From Agrococcus sediminis (lineage in GTDB: Bacteria > Actinomycetota > Actinomycetes > Actinomycetales > Microbacteriaceae): 64,000 bases of DNA. The notes beneath the pieces were generated by a model. The model made no database searches, was not told the DNA's origin, and was given only the letters and a program-made list of their open reading frames with translations. Below, piece by piece: positions 26,423 to 34,189 of this stretch. The number at the start of each line of letters is the position of its first letter. Position 1 is the first letter of the stretch. A program made the position numbers and the translations under genes. The stretch covers positions 225,825 through 289,824 of the forward strand of contig NZ_VOIR01000014.1 of assembly GCF_007923295.1 (NCBI RefSeq), in the 5' to 3' direction.

Positions 26423-26435
26423 TAACAGCGTTCTA
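26423..26435. promoter_or_regulatory. Polysaccharide-locus operator, copy 4 (before the initiating transferase)
   Basis: TAACAGCGTTCTA resembles the other copies. It overlaps the 10-bp palindrome GTTCTAGAAC at 26430-26439 and, on the minus strand, is followed by TTGCAA, as copy 1 is. Confidence 0.5.
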
Positions 26436-26471
26436 GAACACAGTATGCGCGGCGTCGAGGGGGCGGCAAGC

Positions 26472-26509
26472 GACGATCCCCGCATGAGCGGACTCATGCG
26501 GGGATCGTC
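26472..26509. terminator. Strong 17-bp hairpin downstream of kgd
   Basis: A perfect inverted repeat, GACGATCCCCGCATGAG (26472-26488) with its complement at 26493-26509 around a CGGA loop. It lies 35 bases past the kgd stop on the minus strand. There is no T-tract in either direction, so it would be a U-less actinobacterial-type terminator or 3' stabiliser. It insulates kgd from the polysaccharide locus. Confidence 0.75.
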
Positions 26510-26544
26510 AGGCGGCGCTGAGGCGTTGCTCAGCCGAAGGATGC

Positions 26545-29500
26545 TCAGCCGAGCGAGGACTCCAGGATCGCCTGCAGCTCCTGCGACGAGCGCTTCGCGG
26601 AGCCCGTCGCGGGGCTCGCGGATGCGGCGCGGCCGACCACCTTGAGCGTGCGGCCGTGCAGGTGGCGGGGGAGCGCGAGGTGCACGAACGGCCACGCGCC
26701 CTGGTTGAGCGGCTCCTCCTGCACCCAGACGAGCTGCGCGTTCGGGTAGCGGTCGACGGCGGCGTTGATCTCGTCCACCGGCAGCGGGTAGAGCTGCTCG
26801 ACCCGCACGAGCGCGATGTCGCTGCGGCCGCGCTTGGCGAGCTCGGCCTTCAGGTCGTAGTGGATCTTGCCCGAGTGCAGCAGCACGCGCGTGACAGCGC
26901 CCGCGTCCTGCACCTGCTGGTCGTCGATCACCGGCTGGAAGCGGCCGCTCGTGAAGTCCTCGACCGCGCTCGTCGCGTCGCGCAGGCGCAGCATGGCCTT
27001 CGGCGTGAAGACCACGAGCGGGCGGCGCGGACGCGCGTACGCCTGGCGGCGCAGCAGGTGGAAGTGGTTCGCGGGCGTCGACGGCCGGGCGATCGTCATG
27101 TTGTTCTCGGCCGACAGCTGCAGGAACCGCTCGATGCGGGCCGAGGAGTGGTCGGGGCCGGCGCCCTCGTAGCCGTGCGGCAGCAGCAGCACGAGCGACG
27201 ACTGCTGGTTCCACTTCTGCTCGGCCGAGGCGAGGAACTCGTCGATCACGATCTGCGCGCCGTTGGCGAAGTCGCCGAACTGCGCCTCCCACAGCACGAG
27301 CGCATCGGGCCGCTCGACCGAGTAGCCGTACTCGAACGCCATCGCCGCGTACTCGCTCAGCAGCGAGTCGTAGATCGACAGGCGCCCCTGCTGCTCGCCG
27401 AGGTTCGCGAGCGGCAGCCACTCCTGGCCGTTGTGCCGGTCGTGCATGACCGCGTGCCGCTGCACGAAGGTGCCGCGACGCGTGTCCTGGCCCGACATGC
27501 GCACCGGCGTGCCCTCGAGCAGCAGCGAGCCGAGCGCGAGCAGCTCGCCGAACGCCCAGTCGACGCCGCCCTCGCGGCTCGCCTTGACGCGCTTGTCGAG
27601 CACCTGCTTGACCTTCGGGTGCACCGTGAACGACTCGGGCGCGTTGCCGTGCGCGTCGCCGATGGCGGCGATGACGGATGCGTCGACACCGGTCGTCTCG
27701 GGCTCGCCCGCGACCGCCTGCTCGGCGTGCGGCGTGACGATGGGCATCGAGCCGGTTGCCGCGGCGTGCGTCTCCATGAACGCCTGCTCGAGCTTGCCCT
27801 GGAAGTCGGCCTGCGCCGCCTCGTACTCGTCCTTCGTGATGTCGCCACGGCCGACGAGGTTCTCGGCGTAGAGCGTGCGCACCGAGCGCTTGGCCTCGAT
27901 GAGCGAGTACATGAGCGGCTGCGTCATCGTGGGGTCGTCGCCCTCGTTGTGCCCGCGGCGGCGGTAGCAGATGAGGTCGACGACGATGTCGCGCTTGAAC
28001 TCCTGGCGGTACTGGAACGCGAGCTCGGCGACCCGCACGACGGCCTCGGGGTCGTCGCCGTTCACGTGCAGCACGGGCGCGTGGATCGACTTCGCGATGT
28101 CGGTCGCGTAGGTCGACGAGCGCGACTCGCTCGGCGGCGTCGTGAAGCCGAGCTGGTTGTTGACGACCAGGTGGATGGTGCCGCCGGTCTGGTAGGCCCG
28201 CAGCTGCGAGAGCTGGTGCGTCTCGAAGACCACGCCCTGGCCGGCGTTCGCCGCGTCGCCGTGCACGAGGATCGGGAGCACGGAGTGCTCGCCGTCGCCG
28301 ATGCGGTCCTGCTTGGCGCGGACGATGCCCTCGAGCACGCCGTTGACCGCCTCGAGGTGCGAGGGGTTCGCGGCGAGGTAGACCGGCACGGTCGAGCCGT
28401 CGGCGGCGGTGAACTCTCCCTGGTTGCCCAGGTGGTACTTCACGTCGCCGGAGCCCTGGAAGACGGCGGCGCCCTCGAACTCCTGGAAGACCTGCCCGTA
28501 GGTCTTGCCGGCGATCGAGGTCAGCACGTTGAGGCGGCCGCGGTGCGGCATGCCGATCGCGACCTCGTCGAGGCCCGCCTCGGCGCTGCCGGCGAGGACG
28601 GCGTCGAGGAACGCGATCATCGACTCGGCGCCCTCGAGCGAGAAGCGCTTCTGGCCGACGTACTTCGTCTGCAGGAACGTCTCGAACGCCTCGGCCTCGT
28701 TGAGCTTGCGCAGGATGCGCATCTGCTCGTCGTGCGTGGGCTTGACGTACGGCACCTCGAGGTGGCTCTGGAACCACTGGCGCTGCGCCGGGTCGGCGAT
28801 GTGCATGTACTCGATGCCGATGGTGCGGCAGTAGGTGTCGCGCAGCACGCCGAGGATGTCGCGCAGCAGCGCCGAGCGCTTGCCGCCGAAGCCGCCGGTG
28901 ACGAACTCGCGGTCGAGGTCCCAGAACGACAGGCCGTGCTGCTCGATCTCGAGGTCGGGGTGGGTGCGCTGCACGTACTCGAGCGGGTCGATGTCGGCCA
29001 TGAGGTGGCCGCGCACACGGAACGAGTTGATGAGCTGCGCGACGCGCGTCTGCTTCGAGAGCTCGTCGGCGGCGCGCACGGAGACGTCGGTCGACCACTT
29101 GATCGGCTCGTACGGGATGCGCAGGTCGGCGAAGATGCCGCGGTAGAAGTCCTGCTCGCCCACGAGCAGCCCGTGCACGATCTTCAGGAACTCGCCCGAG
29201 CCTGCGCCCTGGATCACGCGGTGGTCGTAGGTCGAGGTCATCGTGACCGTCTTGCCGATGCCCGCCTCGGCGAGCCGCTCCGGGCTCGAGCCCATGAACT
29301 CCGCCGGGTAGTCGAGCGCGCCCACGCCGATGATGGCGCCCTGGCCCTGCATGAGGCGCGGCACCGAGTGCACAGTGCCGATGCCGCCCGGGTTCGTGAG
29401 CGAGATGGTGGTGCCGGCGAAGTCGCCGGCCTCGAGCTTGTTGGCCCGCGCCTTCTTGACGAGCGCCTCGTACGCGGCCACGAACTCCGAGAAGTCCAGC

Positions 29501-30396
29501 GTCTCGCAGCTCTTGATGCTCGGCACGAGCAGCGCGCGCGAGCCGTCGGGCTTCGGCATGTCGATCGCGATGCCGAGGTTGATGTGCGGCGGGGCGACCA
29601 TCGCGGGCTTGCCGTCGATCTCGTCGTAGTAGACGTTCTGGCTCGGGAAGGCCTTGAGCGCCTGCACGAGGGCGTAGCCGATGATGTGCGTGAACGAGAC
29701 CTTGCCGCCGCGCGTGCGGCGCAGGTGGTTGTTGATGACGATGCGCTGGTCGATCATCAGCTTCGCCGGCACGGTGCGCACGCTCGTCGCGGTCGGCACC
29801 GACAGCGACTTGTCCATGTTGGCGGCGAGCGACTTCGGCATGCCGCGGAGGGTCGTGACGACCGGCTCCTCGGTCGGCTTCGCCTCCTTCGCCGCCTGCT
29901 TGTCGCTCGCGGTCGGCGCGTCGGCGGGCACGGGCTTCGGGCGCGCCGCCTGCCGGGTCGTGCGGGCGACGATGCCGCCGTCGGCCTTCGCGGGGGCGGG
30001 CGTGTCGGCCTGGCCCTCGGTGTTCTCCTGCGGCGCGTCCTGGTTGCGCTGGCCCTCGCCCGAGTCGACGGGCTGGTCGGGGCGCGACTCGGCGCGGACC
30101 GGCTTCCGCGGCGGCGCGGGCTGCTTGGGCGGAGCGGGCGTCGCGGCGGGAGCGGCGGGCGCCTCGGTCGCCGGCGCGGGCTTCGGCGGCTCTGCGGTGG
30201 CCGTCGCGGTCGCGGCCTTCGGCGCCTCGCTCATGCCGGTGGCGGCACCGCCGCCGTCACGCTGCGCGGCGTACCGCTCGAGGATGGGCCACCACGACTG
30301 GGCGACCGACCCCCTGTCCTTCACGAAGAGCTGGTACTGCTCCTCGACGAGCCACTCGTTCGCTCCGAAGTCACTGTCGTCCGCCGGGCTGGACAC
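26545..30396 (-). CDS. kgd: Multifunctional 2-oxoglutarate decarboxylase/dehydrogenase (E1 fused to succinyltransferase domain)
   Basis: This 1,283-residue Kgd/OdhA-type TCA-cycle enzyme starts with an OdhA N-terminal motif (ANEWLVEEQYQLFVKD). A Pro/Ala-rich linker (about 60-185) follows. The E2-like acyltransferase core ends in TYDHRVIQGAGSG, with the His/Asp catalytic pattern. Next comes the full thiamine-diphosphate E1 domain, with MPHRGRLN, a GDAANAGQGV metal/ThDP motif and YRRRGHNEGDDP. It converts 2-oxoglutarate to succinyl-CoA or succinic semialdehyde. The GTG at 30396 fits the conserved start (MSSPADDS). A TATGCT -10 lies 70 bases upstream. In actinobacteria this enzyme is regulated by an FHA protein (OdhI/GarA), which is not in the window. 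Confidence 0.96.
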   Translation of the reverse strand: MSSPADDSDFGANEWLVEEQYQLFVKDRGSVAQSWWPILERYAAQRDGGGAATGMSEAPKAATATATAEPPKPAPATEAPAAPAATPAPPKQPAPPRKPVRAESRPDQPVDSGEGQRNQDAPQENTEGQADTPAPAKADGGIVARTTRQAARPKPVPADAPTASDKQAAKEAKPTEEPVVTTLRGMPKSLAANMDKSLSVPTATSVRTVPAKLMIDQRIVINNHLRRTRGGKVSFTHIIGYALVQALKAFPSQNVYYDEIDGKPAMVAPPHINLGIAIDMPKPDGSRALLVPSIKSCETLDFSEFVAAYEALVKKARANKLEAGDFAGTTISLTNPGGIGTVHSVPRLMQGQGAIIGVGALDYPAEFMGSSPERLAEAGIGKTVTMTSTYDHRVIQGAGSGEFLKIVHGLLVGEQDFYRGIFADLRIPYEPIKWSTDVSVRAADELSKQTRVAQLINSFRVRGHLMADIDPLEYVQRTHPDLEIEQHGLSFWDLDREFVTGGFGGKRSALLRDILGVLRDTYCRTIGIEYMHIADPAQRQWFQSHLEVPYVKPTHDEQMRILRKLNEAEAFETFLQTKYVGQKRFSLEGAESMIAFLDAVLAGSAEAGLDEVAIGMPHRGRLNVLTSIAGKTYGQVFQEFEGAAVFQGSGDVKYHLGNQGEFTAADGSTVPVYLAANPSHLEAVNGVLEGIVRAKQDRIGDGEHSVLPILVHGDAANAGQGVVFETHQLSQLRAYQTGGTIHLVVNNQLGFTTPPSESRSSTYATDIAKSIHAPVLHVNGDDPEAVVRVAELAFQYRQEFKRDIVVDLICYRRRGHNEGDDPTMTQPLMYSLIEAKRSVRTLYAENLVGRGDITKDEYEAAQADFQGKLEQAFMETHAAATGSMPIVTPHAEQAVAGEPETTGVDASVIAAIGDAHGNAPESFTVHPKVKQVLDKRVKASREGGVDWAFGELLALGSLLLEGTPVRMSGQDTRRGTFVQRHAVMHDRHNGQEWLPLANLGEQQGRLSIYDSLLSEYAAMAFEYGYSVERPDALVLWEAQFGDFANGAQIVIDEFLASAEQKWNQQSSLVLLLPHGYEGAGPDHSSARIERFLQLSAENNMTIARPSTPANHFHLLRRQAYARPRRPLVVFTPKAMLRLRDATSAVEDFTSGRFQPVIDDQQVQDAGAVTRVLLHSGKIHYDLKAELAKRGRSDIALVRVEQLYPLPVDEINAAVDRYPNAQLVWVQEEPLNQGAWPFVHLALPRHLHGRTLKVVGRAASASPATGSAKRSSQELQAILESSLG

Positions 30397-30465
30397 GGTA
30401 TCGATCGCCTCTTCCGATGTTCTTCTCGGGCATGCCGCAGGCAGTCCGCGGCGACATCGCCCTCC

Positions 30466-30471
30466 AGCATA
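30466..30471 (-). promoter_or_regulatory. -10 element of kgd
   Basis: TATGCT on the minus strand, about 70 bases before the kgd GTG. It implies an untranslated leader of roughly 60 bases. Confidence 0.45.
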
Positions 30472-30489
30472 GTCGCGCCGCGGCCGCGC

Positions 30490-30996
30490 TCAGTGCCGCA
30501 GGCCGAGCTCCGCGAGGTCGACGCCGGCGGCCTCGACGGCGAGCAGCATGACCTCGCGTCGCCAGACGACGCGCGGCTCGAAGCGCAGCGGCATGCCGGC
30601 CTCGCTCGGCGTGCGGTCGCCCTTCGCGCCGTTGCACGCCACGCACGCCGTGATGGTGTTGAGCCACGTCGATGCGCCGCCGCGCGAGGCGGGGTGGATG
30701 TGGTCGATCGTCGCGCCCGGCCCCTCGCAGTAGGCGCAGCGGCGGCGGTCGCGGTCGAGCACGCCCCGCCTGCTCCACGGCATGCGGTCGTACAGCCGGG
30801 TGTGGGGGATCTGCACGTACTCGTTGAAGACCACGACGCGCGGCACGGGCAGCTCGAGGGAGTTCGACCGGATCGTGCCGTCGGCGGCGAGCATGATCTG
30901 CGCCCGCTCCTTGACGATGAACGCGACGGCGCGCTGCAGCGAGGCGACCCCGATCGGCTCGAGCGTCGCGTTGAGCACCACCACCTGCGCGGTCAT
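30490..30996 (-). CDS. HNH endonuclease family protein
   Basis: This 168-residue protein has a classical HNH nuclease domain: CAYC (zinc pair), TIDHIHPASRGG (catalytic His) and CVACNGAKGDRTP (second zinc pair). The N-terminal 80 residues, starting VVVLNATLEPIGV, are the conserved extension of a widespread actinobacterial and cyanobacterial stand-alone HNH family whose function is unclear, probably DNA repair or nicking. A strong GGAGG Shine-Dalgarno supports the ATG at 30996 over an in-frame start ten codons earlier. No mobile-element features surround it. Confidence 0.88.
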   Translation of the reverse strand: MTAQVVVLNATLEPIGVASLQRAVAFIVKERAQIMLAADGTIRSNSLELPVPRVVVFNEYVQIPHTRLYDRMPWSRRGVLDRDRRRCAYCEGPGATIDHIHPASRGGASTWLNTITACVACNGAKGDRTPSEAGMPLRFEPRVVWRREVMLLAVEAAGVDLAELGLRH

Positions 30997-31074
30997 CGCA
31001 CTGCCTCCAGGGACATGGTGCACCACGCCGGTGAACGGGGGCTATGGGCGCGCGAGCGCGTGGGCGGCTCGGCG

Positions 31075-31080
31075 TAGCTT
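31075..31080 (+). promoter_or_regulatory. -10 element of leaderless PolA-like gene
   Basis: TAGCTT, six bases, then the ATG at 31087. Confidence 0.55.
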
Positions 31081-31086
31081 CGGGCC

Positions 31087-32664
31087 ATGGATGTCGCGGT
31101 CGTGCCGCTGGCGCACGGCGAGCGCATGGCGGTGGCGACGCTCGACGCCGAGCGGGCCGTCGACGTGCGCGTCCACGACGCGCAGCGCATCGCCGACGAC
31201 GAGCGCCTGACGCGGGCAGGCGTGCGCCTCGTCTGGCAGGACGCGCGCGCGGTCGTGCCGGCGCTGCTCGCGGCCGGGGTGCGCATCGAGCGCGCGCGCG
31301 ACGTGCGGCTCGTGCACCGCATCCTCGCCGACGCGCGCGGGCTCCCGCTCGAGGAGCGCTGGGCGCGCCCGCTGCGCCGCGACGCCGAGGGCCTCTTCTC
31401 GCTCGCGCCCGAGGCCGAGCCGCTCGACGAGCTCGCGCTGCAGCTCGGCGCCCAGGAGCGCGCGATCGGGGCCGACACGGGCCTCGCGATGCTGGCCGGG
31501 GCGGAGTCGATGGGGGCGGTGGTCGCGACCGAGCTCGGCCGCGAGGGCCTGCCGTTCGACCGCGCGAGGCACGATGCGCTGCTCGTCGAGGCGCTCGGCG
31601 AGCGCGGCGCCGGCGCCGGCGGCAGGCCGCGGCGCATGGAGCAGCTCGCCGGCGAGGTGCGCGCCGCGCTCGGCGAGCCCGGCCTCAACCCCGACTCGCC
31701 GCAGGAGGTGCTGCGGGCGCTGCGGCGCGCGGGCCTCGACGCGTCCTCGACGGCGCGATGGGAGCTGCGCGAGCTCGAGCACCCCGCGATCGCGCCGCTG
31801 CTGGCGTACAAGCGGCTCTCGCGGCTGCACACGGCCAACGGCTGGGCGTGGGCGCAGCGGTGGGCGCGGGTCGACGAGCGGGGCCGCTGCCGGCTCGCGA
31901 TCGAGTACGTGCCGGGAGGCGTCGTCACCGGCCGGTGGGCGACTGAGGGCTCGGGGGCGATGCAGATCGCGCGGCAGATCCGCGGCGCGGTCGCGGCCGA
32001 GCCCGGCATGCGCCTCGTGGTCGCCGACGCCGCGCAGCTCGAGCCGCGCGCGCTCGCCGCGCTCGCCCGCGACGAGGCGCTCGCGGAGGCGGGGCGCGGT
32101 GCCGACCTCTACCAGGGGCTCGTCGACCGGGGCGTGGTCGACAGCCGCCAGCACGGCAAGCTCGGCATGCTGGGCGCCCTCTACGGCGGCACGACCGGCG
32201 AGTCGGCGGTGGTGCTGCCGCGCCTCGCCCGCGCCTATCCGAAGGCGCTCGCGGCGGTCGAGCAGGCGGCGCGGGCCGGTGAGCGGCGCGAGCGCGTGCG
32301 CACGTGGCTCGGGCGCACGTCGCCGCTGCCGCCGCGCTGGCGCGACGACGAGCGCGGCGCCCGGCAGGCGCGGGCCTGGGGCCGGTTCACGCGCAACTTC
32401 GTCGTGCAGGGCACCGCCGCCGAGTGGGCGCTCGCCTGGATGGCCGGCGTGCGCCGCGCGATCCGCGACGTCGAGGGCGCGGCGCTCGTGTGCTTCCTGC
32501 ACGACGAGGTGATCGTGCAGGCGCCGGCGGAGCACGCGGATGCGGTGGCCGAGTCGGTGCGCGAGGCGGCGGCGCTCGCGGGCCGCGTGCTCTTCGGCGA
32601 CTTCCCGGTCGACTTCCCGGTGCAGACCGCGGTCGTCGACGACTGGGGTCAGGCGAAGGACTGA
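31087..32664 (+). CDS. Stand-alone family-A DNA polymerase-like protein (bifunctional exonuclease/polymerase type)
   Basis: This 525-residue protein is related to DNA polymerase I but lacks the 5'-3' exonuclease. Polymerase motif A is changed to DAAQLEPRALAAL (standard DYSQIELR). Motif B includes RQHGKLGMLGALYGGTTGE, and motif C is FLHDEVIVQ with the catalytic HDE. The N-terminal exonuclease-like domain lacks recognisable DxE residues. This paralog accompanies normal PolA in many actinobacteria; its role is unknown, probably repair synthesis. The gene is leaderless by its -10 spacing and ends 18 bases before guaB1. Confidence 0.85.
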   Translation: MDVAVVPLAHGERMAVATLDAERAVDVRVHDAQRIADDERLTRAGVRLVWQDARAVVPALLAAGVRIERARDVRLVHRILADARGLPLEERWARPLRRDAEGLFSLAPEAEPLDELALQLGAQERAIGADTGLAMLAGAESMGAVVATELGREGLPFDRARHDALLVEALGERGAGAGGRPRRMEQLAGEVRAALGEPGLNPDSPQEVLRALRRAGLDASSTARWELRELEHPAIAPLLAYKRLSRLHTANGWAWAQRWARVDERGRCRLAIEYVPGGVVTGRWATEGSGAMQIARQIRGAVAAEPGMRLVVADAAQLEPRALAALARDEALAEAGRGADLYQGLVDRGVVDSRQHGKLGMLGALYGGTTGESAVVLPRLARAYPKALAAVEQAARAGERRERVRTWLGRTSPLPPRWRDDERGARQARAWGRFTRNFVVQGTAAEWALAWMAGVRRAIRDVEGAALVCFLHDEVIVQAPAEHADAVAESVREAAALAGRVLFGDFPVDFPVQTAVVDDWGQAKD

Positions 32665-32670
32665 CCGCTC

Positions 32671-32676
32671 TACCCT
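32671..32676 (+). promoter_or_regulatory. -10 element of leaderless guaB1
   Basis: TACCCT, six bases, then the ATG at 32683. Confidence 0.5.
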
Positions 32677-32682
32677 GGTGGC

Positions 32683-34125
32683 ATGCGCTTCATCGACGAC
32701 CTGCCGGAGCACGACCTCACCTACTCCGACGTGTTCCTGGTCCCCAGCCGCAGCGACGTCGGCTCCCGCATGAGCGTCGACCTCTCGCCCGACGACGGCA
32801 CGGGCGCGTCGCTGCCGATCGTCGCCTCGAACATGAGCTCGGTCACCGGCCCGCGCATGGCGGCGACGCTCGCGCGGCGCGGCGGCATGGCGGTGCTCAC
32901 GCAGGATCCGCCGCTGGAGGAGACGGTCGCGTCGATCGACTGGGTGAAGGCGCAGCCGGTGCGGCTCGAGTCGCCGCACCGGGCGAGCGCCGACGACGTC
33001 GTGCAGGACGTGCTCGAGCGGGTGCCGGCGATGGCCGGGCACGCGGTGGTCGTCGAGGACGCCGACGGCACGCTGCTCGGCGCGATCCCGGCGGAGCGGC
33101 TCGGCTCGGCGCTCGGCGACGCGCGGCTCGGCGACCTGCTGCACTCGCACCTGTCGCACCTGTCGCCCTCGGACGCGGCCGACGGCCGCGCGATGTTCGC
33201 CGCGCTCGAGCGCGAGGGCGTCGACGTCGCGCCGGTCGTCGAGGAGGGCAGGGCGATCGGGATCGCCTCGCGCCTCGGCGCCATCCGCTCGGACATCTAC
33301 CGGCCCGCCCTCGACGCATCCGGCCGCTTGAGCGTCGCCGCCGCGGTCGGCATCAACGGCGACCCGGGAGCGAAGGCGAAGGCGCTCGTCGACGCAGGGG
33401 CAGACGTGATCGTCGTCGACACGGCGCACGGCCACCAGGAGGGGATGCTGCGGGCGCTCGAGGCCGTCCGCGCCGCGGTGGGCGACGACGTGCCGGTCGC
33501 CGCGGGCAACATCGTCTCGTCCGACGGCGTCCGCGACCTCGTCGCGGCGGGCGCGTCGATCCTGAAGGTGGGCGTCGGGCCCGGCGCCATGTGCACGACG
33601 CGCATGATGACGGCCGTCGGGCGGCCGCAGTTCTCGGCGGTGCTCGACACCTCGGCGACGGCCATCGAGCTCGGCGCGCGCGTGTGGGCCGACGGCGGCG
33701 TGCGCTACCCGCGCGACGTGGCGCTCGCGCTCGCGGCCGGCGCCTCGAGCGTCATGATCGGCTCGTGGTTCGCCGGCACGATCGAGGCGCCCGGGAGGCT
33801 GCAGCGCGACGGGCAGGGCCGCCTGTACAAGGAGTCGTGGGGCATGGCCTCGACGCGTGCGGTGCTGGGGCGCTTCGGGCAGCTCGACGCCTACGAGCTC
33901 GCGCGCAAGCGGCTCTTCGCCGAGGGCATCTCGTCGTCGACGATCCTGCTCGACCCGCAGCGGCCGAGCGTCGAGGACCTCGTCGACATGATCACCGCCG
34001 GCGTGCGGTCGTCCTTCACGTACGCGGGGGCCGACACGGTGCCCGCGTTCCGCGAGCGGGCGCGCGTCGGGGTGCAGTCGGCCGCCGGCTACGAGGAGGG
34101 CAAGGCGCTGCCGGTCTCGTGGTGA
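32683..34125 (+). CDS. guaB1: GuaB1-type IMP dehydrogenase-related protein (GMP reductase) with CBS insertion
   Basis: This 480-residue protein of the IMPDH/GMPR family has a TIM barrel interrupted by a CBS pair at about residues 95-205. The catalytic Cys304 lies in VGVGPGAMCTTRMM, preceded by VDTAHGH and followed by DGGVRYPRDVALALAAGAS. GuaB1 is known in mycobacteria as a GMP reductase that converts GMP to IMP in purine salvage, distinct from biosynthetic GuaB. The ATG at 32683 is supported by a -10 six bases upstream. The promoter and leader ORF of the next gene begin within 20 bases of its stop. Confidence 0.92.
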   Translation: MRFIDDLPEHDLTYSDVFLVPSRSDVGSRMSVDLSPDDGTGASLPIVASNMSSVTGPRMAATLARRGGMAVLTQDPPLEETVASIDWVKAQPVRLESPHRASADDVVQDVLERVPAMAGHAVVVEDADGTLLGAIPAERLGSALGDARLGDLLHSHLSHLSPSDAADGRAMFAALEREGVDVAPVVEEGRAIGIASRLGAIRSDIYRPALDASGRLSVAAAVGINGDPGAKAKALVDAGADVIVVDTAHGHQEGMLRALEAVRAAVGDDVPVAAGNIVSSDGVRDLVAAGASILKVGVGPGAMCTTRMMTAVGRPQFSAVLDTSATAIELGARVWADGGVRYPRDVALALAAGASSVMIGSWFAGTIEAPGRLQRDGQGRLYKESWGMASTRAVLGRFGQLDAYELARKRLFAEGISSSTILLDPQRPSVEDLVDMITAGVRSSFTYAGADTVPAFRERARVGVQSAAGYEEGKALPVSW

Positions 34126-34132
34126 GGCCGGG

Positions 34133-34138
34133 TAGGAT
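34133..34138 (+). promoter_or_regulatory. -10 element for the leader ORF and CNNM operon
   Basis: TAGGAT, six bases, then GTG at 34145. The mRNA would begin at the first codon of the leader ORF. Confidence 0.55.
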
Positions 34139-34144
34139 GCCCGG

Positions 34145-34189
34145 GTGAACGACGACAGTCATAGTCCCTCGCCGGACCCGATCCGCTGA
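34145..34189 (+). CDS. 14-codon leaderless Asp/Pro-rich leader peptide ORF
   Basis: GTG at 34145 opens a 14-codon ORF encoding MNDDSHSPSPDPIR. The TGA at 34187-34189 overlaps the ATG of the CNNM gene (TGATG). The GTG sits seven bases after the end of a TAGGAT -10, so it is probably the mRNA 5' end. The CNNM gene has no Shine-Dalgarno of its own, so its translation is likely coupled to this ORF. The peptide alternates Asp/Ser with Pro, resembling the EPDPTP stretch of enterobacterial MgtL, which destabilises ribosomes at low Mg2+. Three A/T-ending codons (AGT, CAT, AGT) are unusual for this genome. The regulatory role is inference. Confidence 0.6.
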   Translation: MNDDSHSPSPDPIR

